In this document: piece by piece, positions 41,450-53,788 of the stretch
Numbering within the stretch: position 1 is the stretch's first letter
Layout of the letters: every line of letters starts with the position of its first letter
Assembly (NCBI GenBank): GCA_033557465.1
Contig: CM066032.1
Location: forward strand, 53,728,955 to 53,792,954
Source of the DNA: Ichthyophis bannanicus
Lineage: Eukaryota; Chordata; Amphibia; Gymnophiona; Ichthyophiidae
Reading direction: 5' to 3'
Length of the DNA: 64,000 nucleotides
Position numbers and translations under genes: made by a program
Notes under the pieces: model-generated
Database searches by the model: none
What the model was told of the DNA's origin: nothing
Seen by the model: only the letters and a program-made list of their open reading frames with translations

Positions 41450-42390
41450 AGGCATCCCGGCAGGAGTCCTTGTCTAAGCAGTAATGGGCTGTGAAGGTAT
41501 GAACCGAGGCCCAAGTAGCTGCTCGACAGATGTCGTCAATAGGCACAGAGTGTAGATGAGCAATTGAGGCTGCCATGGCTCACATTGTGAGCTGTGACAT
41601 GGCCTTCCAGAGAAAGGTTCTTACTCTGATAGGCAAAAAAAATACACTGTGCAATCCAGTTAAACAATGTTCTCTTGGAGACTGGAAGTCCCAAATGAGA
41701 AGGATTGAAAGCAACAAAGTTGGGAGGACTTTCTATGTTGCTGTGTCCTTTAAGTAAAAGGCAAGTGCTCTTTTACAGTCCAAAGTATGAAGATTCCTTT
41801 CTGCATTTGAAGCATGAGGCCTTGGAAAAAATACAGGCAGGTAAACCGCCTGGTTTAAATGAAAAGGTGAGACCACCTTTGGCATAAAGTGTGGATGAGT
41901 CCTAAGGACTACCTTATGATGGAACCTCGTGTAAGGAGGATCAGCAGCTAATGCTTGCAATTCACTGATGCGACGTGCTGATGTGACTGCAATGAGAAAG
42001 ATAACTTTCCAGGAAAGGAATTTCAAGGAGGTAGTAGCTACAGGTTCAAAAGGCGGCTTCATGAGCTGCCCAAGAACCAGATTCAGGTCCCATGCCACTG
42101 GCGGTGGCCTAATGGGAGACTTAGTTAAAAGAAGGCCCCTCAAATCTCGCTATGAGAGGATGAGAGCAAATAGGCTGCCCATTTAAAGGCTTTAAAGAAA
42201 CTGAAATAGCACTTAAATGGACTCTTACTGAGTTAGTCTTAAGTCCTGCATTAGATAAATGAAGGAGATACTCCAGTAATGATTCCCGAGGTATCATAGA
42301 GGGGTGAAGACCCTTTTGTGAACACCATATGGAAAACCTTTTCCACTTGAAAGCATAAGAGCATCTTGTGGAAGGTTTCCTGGAAGCAGA
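41450..42390 (-). pseudogene. DIRS B recombinase, copy 1
   Basis: The minus-strand frame 41733-42143 carries TSARRISELQAL (catalytic Arg) and VVLRTHPHFMPKVVSPFHLNQ, as in A2. The C-terminal part (about 41455-41730) with the HxxR and Tyr region is frameshifted. Inactive. Confidence 0.75.
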
Positions 42391-42419
42391 AAGGACATCC
42401 TGGGTCCTTCATGGATTCT

Positions 42420-43400
42420 GGTATCGTTTGGATCTGGGATGGAGGGTAGGAGTTGCCTATGAGTGTGAAAAAAGTGCTGGAGCACAGCCTGACCAAATAT
42501 GGCATCCCTAAAGGAGTCCTTGTCTAGACAGTAGTGAGCTACAAAAGGTATTTACTGAAGACTAGGTTGCTGCTTTGCAGATTTCGTCAATGCCTACAGA
42601 GCGTAGATTTGTCATCAAGATAACCATGCCACAAACACTATGGGCAGTGACATGACCTTCAAGGGATAGTCCTGCTTTGTCATAAGGAAATGAGTAGCAA
42701 TCTGCTATCCATTTAAAAAGAGTACGTTTGGATACTGGCAGCCTCAAGTGACTGGGATCTCAAAGGAGAGGAATAACCGAGCCTTTACGATGCTCAGCTG
42801 TCCTTTGAAGACAGAATGCCAAGGCACGTTTGCAGTCAAGGGTATGGAGGGCTGCTTCTGACCTAGACAAATGTGGTCTAGGAAAAAAAAAGACAGAAGG
42901 TAGACTGACTGATTCAAATGGAAAGGAGACACCACCTTTGGCATGAAGTGGGGGCAAGTCCTTAGGACAACCTTGTCATAGTGGAATTGTGTGTAAGGTG
43001 GATCTGCCACCAAAGCTTGAAGATCACTAATGCGTCTAGCTGAAGTGAGTGCAACAAGGAAAATGCCTTCCATGTCAGAAACCTCAGCGAGGTAGTGGCT
43101 AAAGGTTCAAAGGGTGGCTTGAGAAGTTGCCTAGAACACTGAGATCTCATGCAACTGGTGGTGATCTGATGGGAGGTTTGGTGAGCAAGAGACCTCTCAT
43201 GAAGTGTGCCACAAGCAGATGAGACGAAACTGGTTGTCCATCCAGCAGATAGGTGAACTCTTACTTTGGAAGAGGATAAATGGAGGATACACTGGAGAAG
43301 TACCTCCACTGGAGTCTAGAAGGGATGAAGGTCCTTCTGGGAACACCAGATGGAAAATCTATGCCGCTTGAAAGTGTAAGAATGTCTGGTGGATAGCTTT
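42420..43400 (-). pseudogene. DIRS B recombinase, copy 2
   Basis: A second, diverged copy of the same gene in the same orientation. Frames 42562-42747 and 42744-43073 carry RLPVSKRTLFKWIADC and TSARRISDLQAL. The junction near 42400 joins the N-terminus of copy 1 to sequence that normally lies beside the internal complementary region. This points to recombination between two DIRS copies. Confidence 0.75.
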
Positions 43401-43447
43401 CTAGAGACTAAGAGGATCTCCTTTACTTCTTGAGTAAGGTTAAGATC

Positions 43448-44745
43448 CTATAATACTAAGCTTTCAGCAGCCATGCCGTGAGAAGACACTGCAGATTGGG
43501 ATGGAGCAGCATCCCTTCTGCTTGAGAGAGAAGATCTGGGGTAGATCAGAGACCTAAGGGTTGAGTCTGGGACAGACTTAGTAGGAGAGGAAATCACTGT
43601 TGACATGGCCAATGTGGGGCTATGAGTATCATGAGGCCACTGTCCACATGGAGCTTGAAAAGCATCTTGGGAATCAGGGGAATTGGAGGAAAAGCATACA
43701 GGAACTCTCAACCCCAGTGGAAGTGAAAAGCATCCACCTCCTGGTTGCTCGACATGGGAGTCCTGGTGCAGAAGCGGGGAAGTTTGGCATTCTGCAGAGT
43801 GGCAAACAGGTCTATCCCTGAAAAATGAAGGAAGCTGTCTCCATGTGGAGACCCCATTCGTGAGGAAGGAGGATCAAACTCAATCTGCCTGCTAAGACAT
43901 TTTGTTCCCCTGGGAGATATACCGCTTGGAGGTGTATCTGATGAGTAATGGCAAAGGACCAGAAGTGGAGAGTCTCTCTGCAAAGGGGCCAAGATCCTGT
44001 TCCCCCCTTGTTTGTTCACATAGAACATGGCTATCTGATTGTCCGTTTGGACCAGGACCCTCTGAACTTAGATCTCCCTGAAAGACTTTTAGGGTGTTGT
44101 AGATTGCCCAAAGTTCCAGTAAATTTATCTGAAGCTTGAATTCCTCCTCCGTCTAGAGGCCCCGAGTGGAGAGGGACCCTAGATGGGCCCACCACCCCTG
44201 CTTGGAGGCATCCGTTGTCAGGGTACATTGATGTGGGGGCATCTGAAAAGGTGATCCGACTAGGAGATTCTCTGGGGAACACCACCATAGAAAAGATGTG
44301 GCCAGAGGGGCAGACACTGATATTTTGTCTGAGAGACGGTCTGAGGCATGTGTCCACTGGGAAGCTAAAGCCCATTGGGCTGTGCACATATGCAGGTGTG
44401 CATGTGGTACATCATGTACTGTTGAGGCCATATGACCTAGAAGCTGTAGCATCTCTCAGGCAGTGAGATCTATAACACAGGCCTGAGATGCCAGCTGAAT
44501 GAGACGAGAACAGCAGGGATGAGGTAGAAATGCCCTTGACTAAGAGTTCCTATGAACTCTAGTGTTTGAGAAGGAGCAAGATGGGACTTTGGAAGATTTA
44601 TCACAAATCCCAAGTGTTAAAGTATCTGGATGGAACGAGAGTGAGACAGGTGTACCTCTTGGGAGGTTCCTGCCTTTATAAGCCAGTCATCTAAATAAGG
44701 GAAGACAAATATCCCTAGAGATCTTAGAAACGCGGCCACAACCGT
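43448..44745 (-). pseudogene. DIRS B RNase H and RT part
   Basis: The minus strand shows MFYVNKQGG (RNase H, near 44020), LTTDASKQGWWAHLG (near 44210) and FPYLDDWLIKAGTS (RT catalytic YLDD, near 44690) in separate frames. Interrupted on its right by LINE A-2. Confidence 0.75.
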
Positions 44746-46716
44746 GTTTTCGAAGGAAGTAGCTGAAAAAGTGAAGAAAAAGAGGGAGGCCTTCATGTAA
44801 TACAAGAGATCACAGAGAGAGGAAAACAGGCATCTGTATTTGGAAAAACTTAGAGAAGCTAGCAAAGTAGTCAAGAAGGCAAAGATTCAAAAGGAGGAGG
44901 AAATAGCCAATGCAATAAAATGGGGGGATAAGACATTTTTCAGATATATTAGTGAGAAGAGGAAGGGAAAAAGTGGTATTGTCAGACTCAAGGGTGAAGG
45001 GGGGGGAATATGTAGAAGCTGATAAGGATAAAGCGGAATTGCTTAACAAATATTTTTGTTCTGTGTTCACAGATGAAGAACCAGGAGCAGGACCTCAGAA
45101 AACACCCACAAATAAGAACAGAAGCGAGGGACATCTTGAACAATTTTCAGAAGACTGTGTTCGTGAGAAACTAGCTCAACTTAAAGTAGACAAAGCGATG
45201 GGACCGGATGGGATACACTCTAGAATACTGAGAGAACTTGGGGACGTTCTAGCAACTCCACTGACTGACCTTTTCAATGCCTCGGAGTCAGGAGTGGTGC
45301 CAAAGGACTGGAGAGAGGCTCATGTGGTGCCTTTACACAAAAGCGAAAGTAAGGATGTGGTTGAAAACTACAGGCCAGTTAGTTTAACTTCGGTGGTGAG
45401 TAAATTATTGGAAACGCTGCTGAAAGAGAAAATAGTGAGGTTTCTGGAGTCCAGCGGATTACAGGATCCGAGGCAGCATGGATTCACCAGAGGCAGGTCT
45501 TGTCAGACAAATCTGATTGATTTCTTTGACTGGGTGACCAGGGAGTTGGACCGAGGGAGAGCTCGAGATGTGGTGTATTTAGATTTCAGTAAAGCCTTTG
45601 ACACTGTTCCTCACAGGCGACTTATAAACAAACTGAGCACCCTAGGGATGGACCCTAAAGTTACTGCTTGGGTTAGAAATTGGTTGGGTGGGAGGCGACA
45701 AAGAGTACAAGTAAATGGAGCTCACTCTGAGGAGAAGGATGTTACTAGTGGTGTGCCCCAGGGATCTGTCCTTGGTCCGATTCTTAACATCTTTGTTAGT
45801 GATATAGCGGAAGGGCTGTCGGGTAAGGTTTGCCTCTTTGCGGATGATACCAAAATCTGCAATAGAGTAGACACCCAGGAAGGTGTAGATAACATGAGGT
45901 GGGATCTAGCTAAGCTTGAAGAATGGTCTAGAATTTGGCAGCTGGGATTTAATGTTAAAAAATGTAAGGTCATGCATTTGGGCTGCAGCAATCCAAGGGA
46001 GCAATACAGTATAGGAAGTGAAGTACTTTTGTCCACTAAAGAAGAGCGGGACCTAGGCGTGGTTGTGTCTGATGATCTTAAAGTAGCTAAACAGGTAGAA
46101 AAGGCGACGGCAAAAACTAGAAGGATGCTTGGGTGCATACGGAGAGGAATGGCTAGCAGAAAAAAGGAGGTGATAATGCCTCTGTATAAGTCTTTGGTGC
46201 GACCTCATTTGGAGTATGGTGTGCAATTCTGGAGACCGCACCTTCAAAAGGATGTGAACAGGATGGAGTCGGTGCAGAGGGTGGATACTAAAATGATTAG
46301 TGGGCTTCATTATAAAGCATATGAGGACAGACTTAAGGATCTTAATATGTACACCTTAGAGGAAAGGCGGGATAGAGGTGATATGATTGAGATGTTTAAA
46401 TACCTCCGTGGCATTAATGTTCAGGGAGAGAGCCTCTCAACTGAAAGCAAGTTCTGCTACGAGGGGACATGGGATGAGGGTGAAGGGAGATAGATTCAGG
46501 AGTGATATGCGGAAATATTTCTTTACAGAAAGAGTAGTGGATCCATGGAATAGTCTCCCAGTGGAGGTGGTAGAGATGAGGACAGTAAATGAATTCAAAA
46601 AAGCATGGGACCAACACAGAGGATCTCTAAAGGTAAAAAGTAGACTGTTGTAGTTGTTGTTATGGAAGGACAGACTAGATAGGCCATGTGGTCATTTTCT
46701 GTCATCATGTTTCTAT
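44746..46716 (+). mobile_element. CR1-like LINE A-2
   Basis: Second copy of the LINE A family, starting in the linker before RT and ending in ATGTTTCTATG. Inserted in the RT gene of DIRS B: the DIRS sequence resumes at ATGCACTTTG (46714), matching copy C at 50700. Confidence 0.88.
44840..46653 (+). pseudogene. LINE A-2 reverse transcriptase, frameshifted
   Basis: The main frame 44952-46493 has VYLDFSKAFDTVPH, SGVPQGSVLGPI and CLFADDTKIC (near 45835). Compared with A-1 there is a base inserted in a G run near 45000, two small in-frame losses (near 45285 and 45785) and a frame change near 46435 that moves the C-terminus to 46387-46653. Confidence 0.85.
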
Positions 46717-47260
46717 GCACTTTGAAGACACTTGGGGTAGAGGCAAGTCCGAATGGCAGGATCCTGTTCTGATAATGTCTTTCTTGAAATATGAAGCATA
46801 GATATTTCCTGTGTTCTGGATGAATCAGGATGTATGTGTACGCTTCCTTTAGATCCAGAGCAGTCCTGACTCTTGAGATAGGGTAAGAGTCCCTAGAGAG
46901 ACCATCTTGAACTTGTTGCAGACAAACTAGTTTAGGTTTCTGAGGTCCAGCATGGGTCAGCATCCCCCAGTTTCCTTTGGTATGAGAAAGTACAGAGTAG
47001 AAACACACTCCTGTTGGGATGTTGGGAACTCCTCTACGGCACCTCCTGACAGCAGAGAGATGACCTCTTGTAGCAAAAGAGCAGTGAGAGAAAACTGAGA
47101 AGGATATTCCCTTAGCATTGTGGAGAGGGGCACAGTCTGTTGATGAAGTCTGTACCCCTGTGCCACTATGGTCAGGGTCCAGTACTCTGAAGTGATGAGA
47201 TTCCACTGTGTGCATTATGACAGTCTGCCAGCAATGTTAGGGGGGAGGGGGGGTGAGTCT
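46717..47260 (-). pseudogene. DIRS B RT N-terminal part
   Basis: The minus strand shows LDLKEAYTYILIHPEHRKYLCF (first RT Asp, near 46835), with frameshifts upstream. Continuation of the RT cut by LINE A-2. Confidence 0.7.
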
Positions 47261-47299
47261 CCAGAGGCAGAGTGGCTTTGTTCTCTAGGAAAAAGTCAA

Positions 47300-49011
47300 A
47301 CACCAGGCGCAGGTTGAGTCTACAGAGCTGGTTGGTTTTTAAGGAGCCTGTGGCTTCTTCTGCTGCTGCTTGGGAGTCTGTTGCCTCTTGAGAACCCTGA
47401 GGTTGGTACTGCAAAGTAGGAGTGTAAGAAGGGTATAAAATTTCTTCTTCTTACTGAATAAACTTCTTTACAGCTGCTTTCTTCTTAGCAGGGTTGGCAG
47501 TGGTTCTAGAAAGCCTGTTTAGGTTGGTATTCTCAGACTCCAACTGAGACGCCTTGTCTTGCCAATCTTTGCCAAAAGGGTTTTCACCTATGCAAGGAAT
47601 ACTACCCAGTTTATCTTGAACCCATTGTTCAAGATCTGACGCTTGAAGCCAAGCAATCCTGTGTGCTCCAATGCAGTTTGAGGTGACCCTACTGGTATAC
47701 TCAAAGTAATCAAAAGTTCCCTATTTAGAAACTGACACTTTTTGGGTATGTCTGACCAATGTGAGATAGTCAGCTCTCTTATCAGGGAGCAGAGGAGCCA
47801 TTGACTCAAGATCTCTAGTAACCTCCTTAAGGAGCATACCCATATAGAGTATGTATGAACTTATCCTGGCTGAAGGCAGGGAGGCCTGAAAGCATCGACA
47901 CATGAAAGCATCGAGAGCTCTCGCTTCTCTACCAGGAGGGTTCAAAGAATGTGTCTTTGAACTTTTAATATGACGCACTGCCGATTCCACCACTACTGAG
48001 TGATGAGGCAACTGAGTCTTTTGGAATCCAGGAGACTCCGGTACTTGATACATGGTATTGAGTCGCCAAGTATGGGGAGATATGGTAAGGGACGTCTCCC
48101 ACATCAGGAGCATGAGGTCCTGCAGGATGCAGTAAACCGGAAAGGCAGCAGCCACTTTAGGAGTCGTAGGGTATTGGAGGATTTCTAATTCCTCCGTCCT
48201 AGGTTCTTTTTCAGATGTTACTGTAATGGACAGGTCCCTGGCCAAGTCCCGAATAAATTCCTGAAAAGACATGACCTCAGGAGGGGACATGGGTGGTATC
48301 AGTTCGATTGATACAAATCCCGAAGTGGACTGCATTGGTACCTTGGAAGGTGCCAGTGTACAGTCTGTATGGGTTTGATCAGAACAGATGCCACTAGTAG
48401 GGTCATCAAGCTGCACTCGATGGAGAGAGGACATGCTAATCCATAGAGGCCGCCAATGCTTGGGTGTCTGTACCGGACATGTGGGCTACCATCCCAGAGT
48501 ATGGCACCAGGAGCTCTGAGGTGGAGGCCTCAGGAGCATCCTGGGACCCCTCGATGGCTTTGGAGGAAAGGTCCTCCCAACGGGGTAGTTTGGCTGGCCG
48601 ATCAACCTCTAGGTCAACGATCAAGGCATCTCTATTTTTAGAAAGAGATCTACCCTTGGGGGATCAGTTTGTCTTCAAAGACTTATGTTTTGATACCCGA
48701 GATCCATGAGAGGAAGACAATACCTTTGATGATGTCGATGCTAAAGACACTGCATCTGAGGCAAAGCGTATGCCTAACTTTGCAGCTTGATTCTGCAGGC
48801 CTCTCATCTTCATACCTACAGGGCACTCTGAAGACTTGTGGTCAGGCCCAAGGCATTTGAGACACCAGTTATGGGTGTCAGCAGCAGAAATGGTACTGTC
48901 ACGCTTAGAACATTTCTTAAAACCACTAGCTGGTTTCTCCATTATGCTAAACCAAATGGTAGGCTTAAGGCCTAAAATGGTGTCTATGCTCCCAAGAAAG
49001 TTCCAATTCAC
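47300..49011 (-). pseudogene. DIRS B gag-like region
   Basis: Frames 47721-48434 (capsid-like; FQEFIRDLARDLSI) and 48664-49011 (FKKCSKRDS…WCLKCLGPDHKSSECP, zinc-knuckle-like). The same order as in A2. Broken between 48434 and 48664 and near 47700. Confidence 0.65.
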
Positions 49012-49489
49012 TTTTAAAAGGAAGAAAAGAAAAAGGACAGTAGCCTGTCATGGCATTGATGGGAAGGCAGACGCGACCAAAAAAAGAAAAACAAATTTTC
49101 TGCAGTGATGGAATTTGCTTCCTGCTGGCTCCGCAGAAAACGAAGAACTGAGGGAGGAAGGTTGGAAAGGCAGTGACACAGACAGTGGAATGCTGCCAAA
49201 AGCTTTCATATTGGATGCTGGGTAGCGTTCCCATGCAGGCTCCATCGGTACCAATATCACCCATATGTGAAGACTATATTCCAGATTGTTCCTGGAGATC
49301 TACGCCACTTGAAAGCATATGAATGTCTGGTGGATGGCTTTCTAGAGGCTAACAGGATCTCCTTTACGTCCTGAGTAAGGTTAAGATCCTGCAATACTAT
49401 GCTTTCAACAGCCATGCCGTGAGGTGGAGAGACTGCAGAATGGGATGGAGCAGCATCCCCTCCTCTTGAGAGAAGAGATTTGGAGCAGA

Positions 49490-51060
49490 TCAGAGATCTA
49501 GAAGTTGAGTCTGAGAAAGACGTAGTAGGAGAGGAAACCATGGTTGACGTGGCCACTGTGGGGCCATGAGTATCATGAAGCCCCTATCTGCTTGAAGCTT
49601 GAAAAGCATCTTGGGAATGAGGGGGATGGGAGGAAAGACATACAGGAATTCCTGACCCCAGGTGAGGTGAAAAGTATCCACCGCCTGATTGCCCGACATG
49701 GTACTTCTGGAGCAGAAGTGAGGAAGTCTGGCATTCTGCAGAATGGCAAAGAGGTCTATCTCTGGAGTTCCCCAGGTCTGAAAGATGAAGGATGCTGTCT
49801 GTGTGGAGAGACTATTCATGGGGAAGGAGGATCAGACTCAATCTGTCTGCTAAGATATTTTGCTCCCCTGGGAGATATAATGCTTGGAAGTGTATCTGAT
49901 GAGCAATTGCAAAGGACCAGAGGTGGAGGGCCTTTCTGTAGAGGCCAAAATCCTGTTCCTCCCTGGTTTGTTCACATAGAACATTGCTACTCGATTGTCT
50001 GTTTGAACCAGGACCCTCTGAGAACTTATATGTCCCTGAAAGACTTTGGGGGCATTGTAAATTGCCCGTAGTTCCAGTAAATTTATCTGGAGCTTGAACT
50101 CCTCCATCCAGAGGCCCTGAGTGGAGAGGGTCCCTAGATCGGCTCCCCTCCTCTGTTTGGAGGCATCCGTCATCAGGGTACATAGATGTGGGGGCATCTG
50201 AAAAGGTGATCCAATGTGATTCTCTGGTGACCACCACCATAGGAGAGATATGGCCAGAGGAGCAGAGACACTGATTTTGTCTGTGAGGTCTGTTTCCCCT
50301 GGGAAGCTAAAGCCCACTGGGCTGTGTGCATGTGCAGGCGGGCATATGGTACTACATGTACTGTTGAGGCCATATGACCTAGAAGCTGCAGCATTTCTTG
50401 GTCAGTCAGGTGGTCTTTGAGACATACCTGTAATGCTAGCCGATTGAGACGAGAACAGCGGGGCTGAGGTAGAAACACCCTTGACTACTGAGTGTTTAAG
50501 AGCTCTTATGAACTCTAGTTTTTAAGTAGGAACGAGATGGGACTTTGGTCGATTTATCCCAAAATCCCAAATGCTGAAGTAGCTGCATGGTATGGGAGAA
50601 AGATAGGTAGACCTCCTGGGAGGTTCCTGCCTTTATGAGCCAGTCTAAGTAAGGGAAGACAAATATCCCTAGAGATCTTAGAAATGCAGCCATGACCGCC
50701 ATGCACTTTGTGAATACTCTTGGGGCAGAGGAGAGTCCCAAGGGCAGGACTCTATATTGAGAATGTCTTCTCTGAAACATGAAGTGTAGATATTTCCCAT
50801 GGTCTGGATGAATGAGGATATGTGTATACGCTTCTTTAGATCTAGACAACAGAGCCAGTCCTGACTCTGGATATAGGGTAGGAGGGTCCCCAGAGACCAA
50901 CTTGAACTTCTTACAGACTAGAAACTTGAGGTTTCTGAGGTCCAGAATGGGTCTCCGGTTCTCTATGGTATGACAAATTACAGAGTAGAAACCCCTTCCT
51001 TGTTGAGATGTTAGGACGTCCTCTATGGCGCCTTCTGATAGAAGAGTAAAGTAGTCACCT
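49490..51060 (-). pseudogene. DIRS C RNase H-RT, broken
   Basis: Minus-strand frames 49490-49819 (DLFAILQNARLPHF), 49850-50317 (LMTDASKQRRGADLG; TDNRVAMFYVNK) and 50496-50900 (SKEAYTHILIHPDHGKYLHF; FVFPYLDWL). One Asp of YLDD is missing near 50645 (YLD-W), and the first RT block is also altered. Inactive. Confidence 0.75.
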
Positions 51061-51299
51061 CTTGTAGCAGAAGGGCAGTGAGGGGAGACTGAGAGGAATA
51101 TTCCCCTAACAGTGTAGAGGGAGGCAGAGTTTCAAAGTAAAGCCTGTAGCCTTCTGTCACTATGTTGAGAGTCCAGTGCTCTGAAGTGATGAGATGCCAC
51201 CTGTGAGCATAATGACAGTCTGCCAGCATGTTGATAGGGGGGTGTCTCCAGAGACAGAATGGCTATGTTCTCTAGGAAAAAGTCCAAAACCATGAGCAG

Positions 51300-53060
51300 A
51301 TTGAGTCTGCAGAGCAGGTTAGTTCTTAGAAGCCTGTGGCTTCTTCTGCTGTTTGGGAGGCTGTTGCCTCTTTGAGCACCCTGAGGTTGGTATTGTGAAG
51401 CAGAGGTATAAGTAGGGTAAAACTTCTTATTGAAGAAAGTTTTCTTTGCAGTTGCTTTCTTCTTAGCTGGGCTGGCAGTGGCTCTAGAAAGCCTATTCAG
51501 GGTAATATTCTCAGATTCTGAGAAGCCTTATCCTGCCAATCCTTGCCAAAAAAGGTTTTCACCTGTGCAAGGATTACTACCCAGTTTATCTTGAACCCAT
51601 TGTTCAAGATCTGATGCTTCAAGCCAAGCAATCCTGTGTGCTCCAATGCAGATTGCTTTGAATGCGTCAGTAGGACCGCCTCAAAGGTTGCCCTATTTAC
51701 AAATCTTTGAAACGTTTTGGGCATGCTTGACCAAGGTTAGGTAGTAAACCCTCTTATCAGGGAGAAGAGGGGACACTGACTCAAGATCTCTAGTAACCTC
51801 TGAAGAAAATACTCATGTAGAATATGTATGAGCTTAATTTTGGCTGAAAGCATGGAAGCCTGAAAGCATCGAGAGTCCTTGATTTTCTATCCAGAGGGTT
51901 AGAAGAATGTGTCTTGGAACTTTTAATTCAACGCACTGCCGATTCTACCACCATTAAGTGATGTGGCAATTGTCTCTTTTGGAAACCAGGAGACTTACTT
52001 GATACATGATATCAAGTCTTCGAGTAGGTGGAGATATGGTGAGGGGAGTCTACCACATCCGGAGCATGACATCCTGGAGAATGTGGTGAACTGGAAGAGT
52101 GGCCGCCTCCATAGAAGCTGTCGGGTACAGGAGGATCTCCAATTCCTCTGCTCTAAGCTTTTTTTCTAATGTTACTGTAATGGACAGGCCTCTGGCCAGG
52201 TCCTGAATAAATTCTTGAAAAAGCATATCCTCAAGAGGGGGCGTAAGCCGTTGGAGAGGGATATGGATCTTCTGGTATACTTTGAAGTCTTCAGGTATTG
52301 ACAGATTCATTCTCAGATGAATCAGAAGATTCAAAGTATCTGCATGAACGATGCCCGTGTTCCGCTAAGGCCCGGTACCGATCAAAATAGATATCAGATC
52401 GGGGAACTTGCCTAGGCAAATCAACAGTTCCAGGGATGGATTCAAGGACAAGCATGGGCGGTAGCGGATCGAACGGTACAATCCCCAATGCGGTCTGCAT
52501 CGGTACCGTAGACGGTGCTGGTGTCAGCGGTACTGCTGGTAAGGATTTGACTGGAACAGATATCGCTAGTAGAGCCGCTAAGCTGCACTCAATAGCCAGG
52601 ATACGTTGATCCATAGAGCCTGCCAATGCTTGGGTTTTGGTACTGGACATGCGGGCTACCATCCCAGAGCATGGCACCAGGAGCTCTCCAGAGGCTTTGG
52701 AGGAAAGGTCCTCCCGCTGGGGTTGCTTGGCTGGCCGATCCACCTCTAGGACAACGCTCCAGGCATCTCGATTCTTAGAAAGAGATTTACCCTTGAGGGA
52801 AACGGTGTGTCTTCAAAGACGACTTATGTTTGAGATGTATGAGAGGAAGACTATGCTGGAACAGACTACCATCGGTTCTTTTCTTTTCTTTCTTCTTTAA
52901 AACAAAACAAAAACCTAAGTAGAACTGTCTTGGGTGCATCAATGCCATTTTGGGCCTTAAGCCTACCATTTGTCTAAAGACATAATGGAGAAACCAGCTA
53001 GTGGTTTTAAGAAATGTTCTAAGTGGCGGTACCATATCGGCTATTGACACACATGACTGG
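51300..53060 (-). pseudogene. DIRS C gag-like region
   Basis: Frames 51497-51724, 52050-52334 and 52291-52743 match the gag of DIRS B (FQEFIQDLARGLSI; MDRPAKQPQREDLSSKA). The zinc-knuckle part is disturbed by the 319-bp inverted repeat. Confidence 0.6.
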
Positions 53061-53535
53061 TGTCTCAAGTGTCTTGGACCCGACCACCAGCCATCAGTGT
53101 CCCCTTTTTGCAGGAAGATGACCTGCAGAATCGAACTGCTAAGTTAGGAACACTCTTTTCCTCAGATGCAGTGTATGAGAGGAAGACTATGCCCTCGAAG
53201 ATGTCGATGCTAAAGACACTGCATCTGAGGAAAAGAGTGTTCCTAACTTAGCAGTTCGATTCTGCAGGTCATCTTCCTGCAAAAAGGGGACACTGATGGC
53301 TGGTGGTCGGGTCCAAGACACTTGAGACACCAGTCATGTGTGTCAATAGCCGATATGGTACCGCCACTTAGAACATTTCTTAAAACCACTAGCTGGTTTC
53401 TCCATTATGTCTTTAGACAAATGGTAGGCTTAAGGCCCAAAATGGCATTGATGCAACCAAGACAGTTCTACTTAGGTTTTTGTTTTGTTTTAAAGAAGAA
53501 AGAAAAGAAAAGAACCGATGGTAGTCTGTTCCAGC
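52855..53535. repeat. 319-bp near-perfect inverted repeat
   Basis: Left arm 52855-53173 and right arm 53217-53535 are reverse complements with about one mismatch (TGGGTGCATC versus TGGTTGCATC), around a 43-base spacer. The 20-base word TGTATGAGAGGAAGACTATG lies at the outer left edge (52837) and again at the start of the spacer (53172). The right arm is in the normal gag orientation, so the left arm is the inverted extra copy. Confidence 0.93.
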
Positions 53536-53788
53536 GTTAACGGGAAGGTAGACGCAAACCACAACAAAATAAACAAATTTTCTGCAGTGACAGGATTTGC
53601 CTCCTGCTGGCTCCGTGTAAAATGAAGAACCGAAGGAGAGTTGGGAAGGTAGGAAGGCAGCAACACAGGCACAGTGGGATGTTACCAAAAGCCTTCCTAG
53701 TGGATGCTGGGGAGCATTCCTGCGTGGGCTCCGTCGGTACCGATGTCACCCATATGTGAAAATTACATTCTTGCTAATTCCTGGAGAT

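Larger units (their letters stand above)
40926..49299 (-). mobile_element. DIRS B with duplicated recombinase region
   Basis: Left tip near 40926 (AGCAGTTACTCACC), internal complementary region 41190-41300, right terminal repeat 49150-49299. Order on the plus map: recombinase copy 1, recombinase copy 2, RNase H/RT, LINE A-2 insertion, rest of RT, gag. All genes are broken. Confidence 0.85.
49300..53788 (-). mobile_element. DIRS C, left-truncated
   Basis: Begins inside the recombinase N-terminus directly at the right tip of DIRS B. It then has RNase H/RT, gag and a right terminal repeat (53640-53788, GTCGGTACCGATGTCACCC). No left tip or internal complementary region. Confidence 0.8.
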
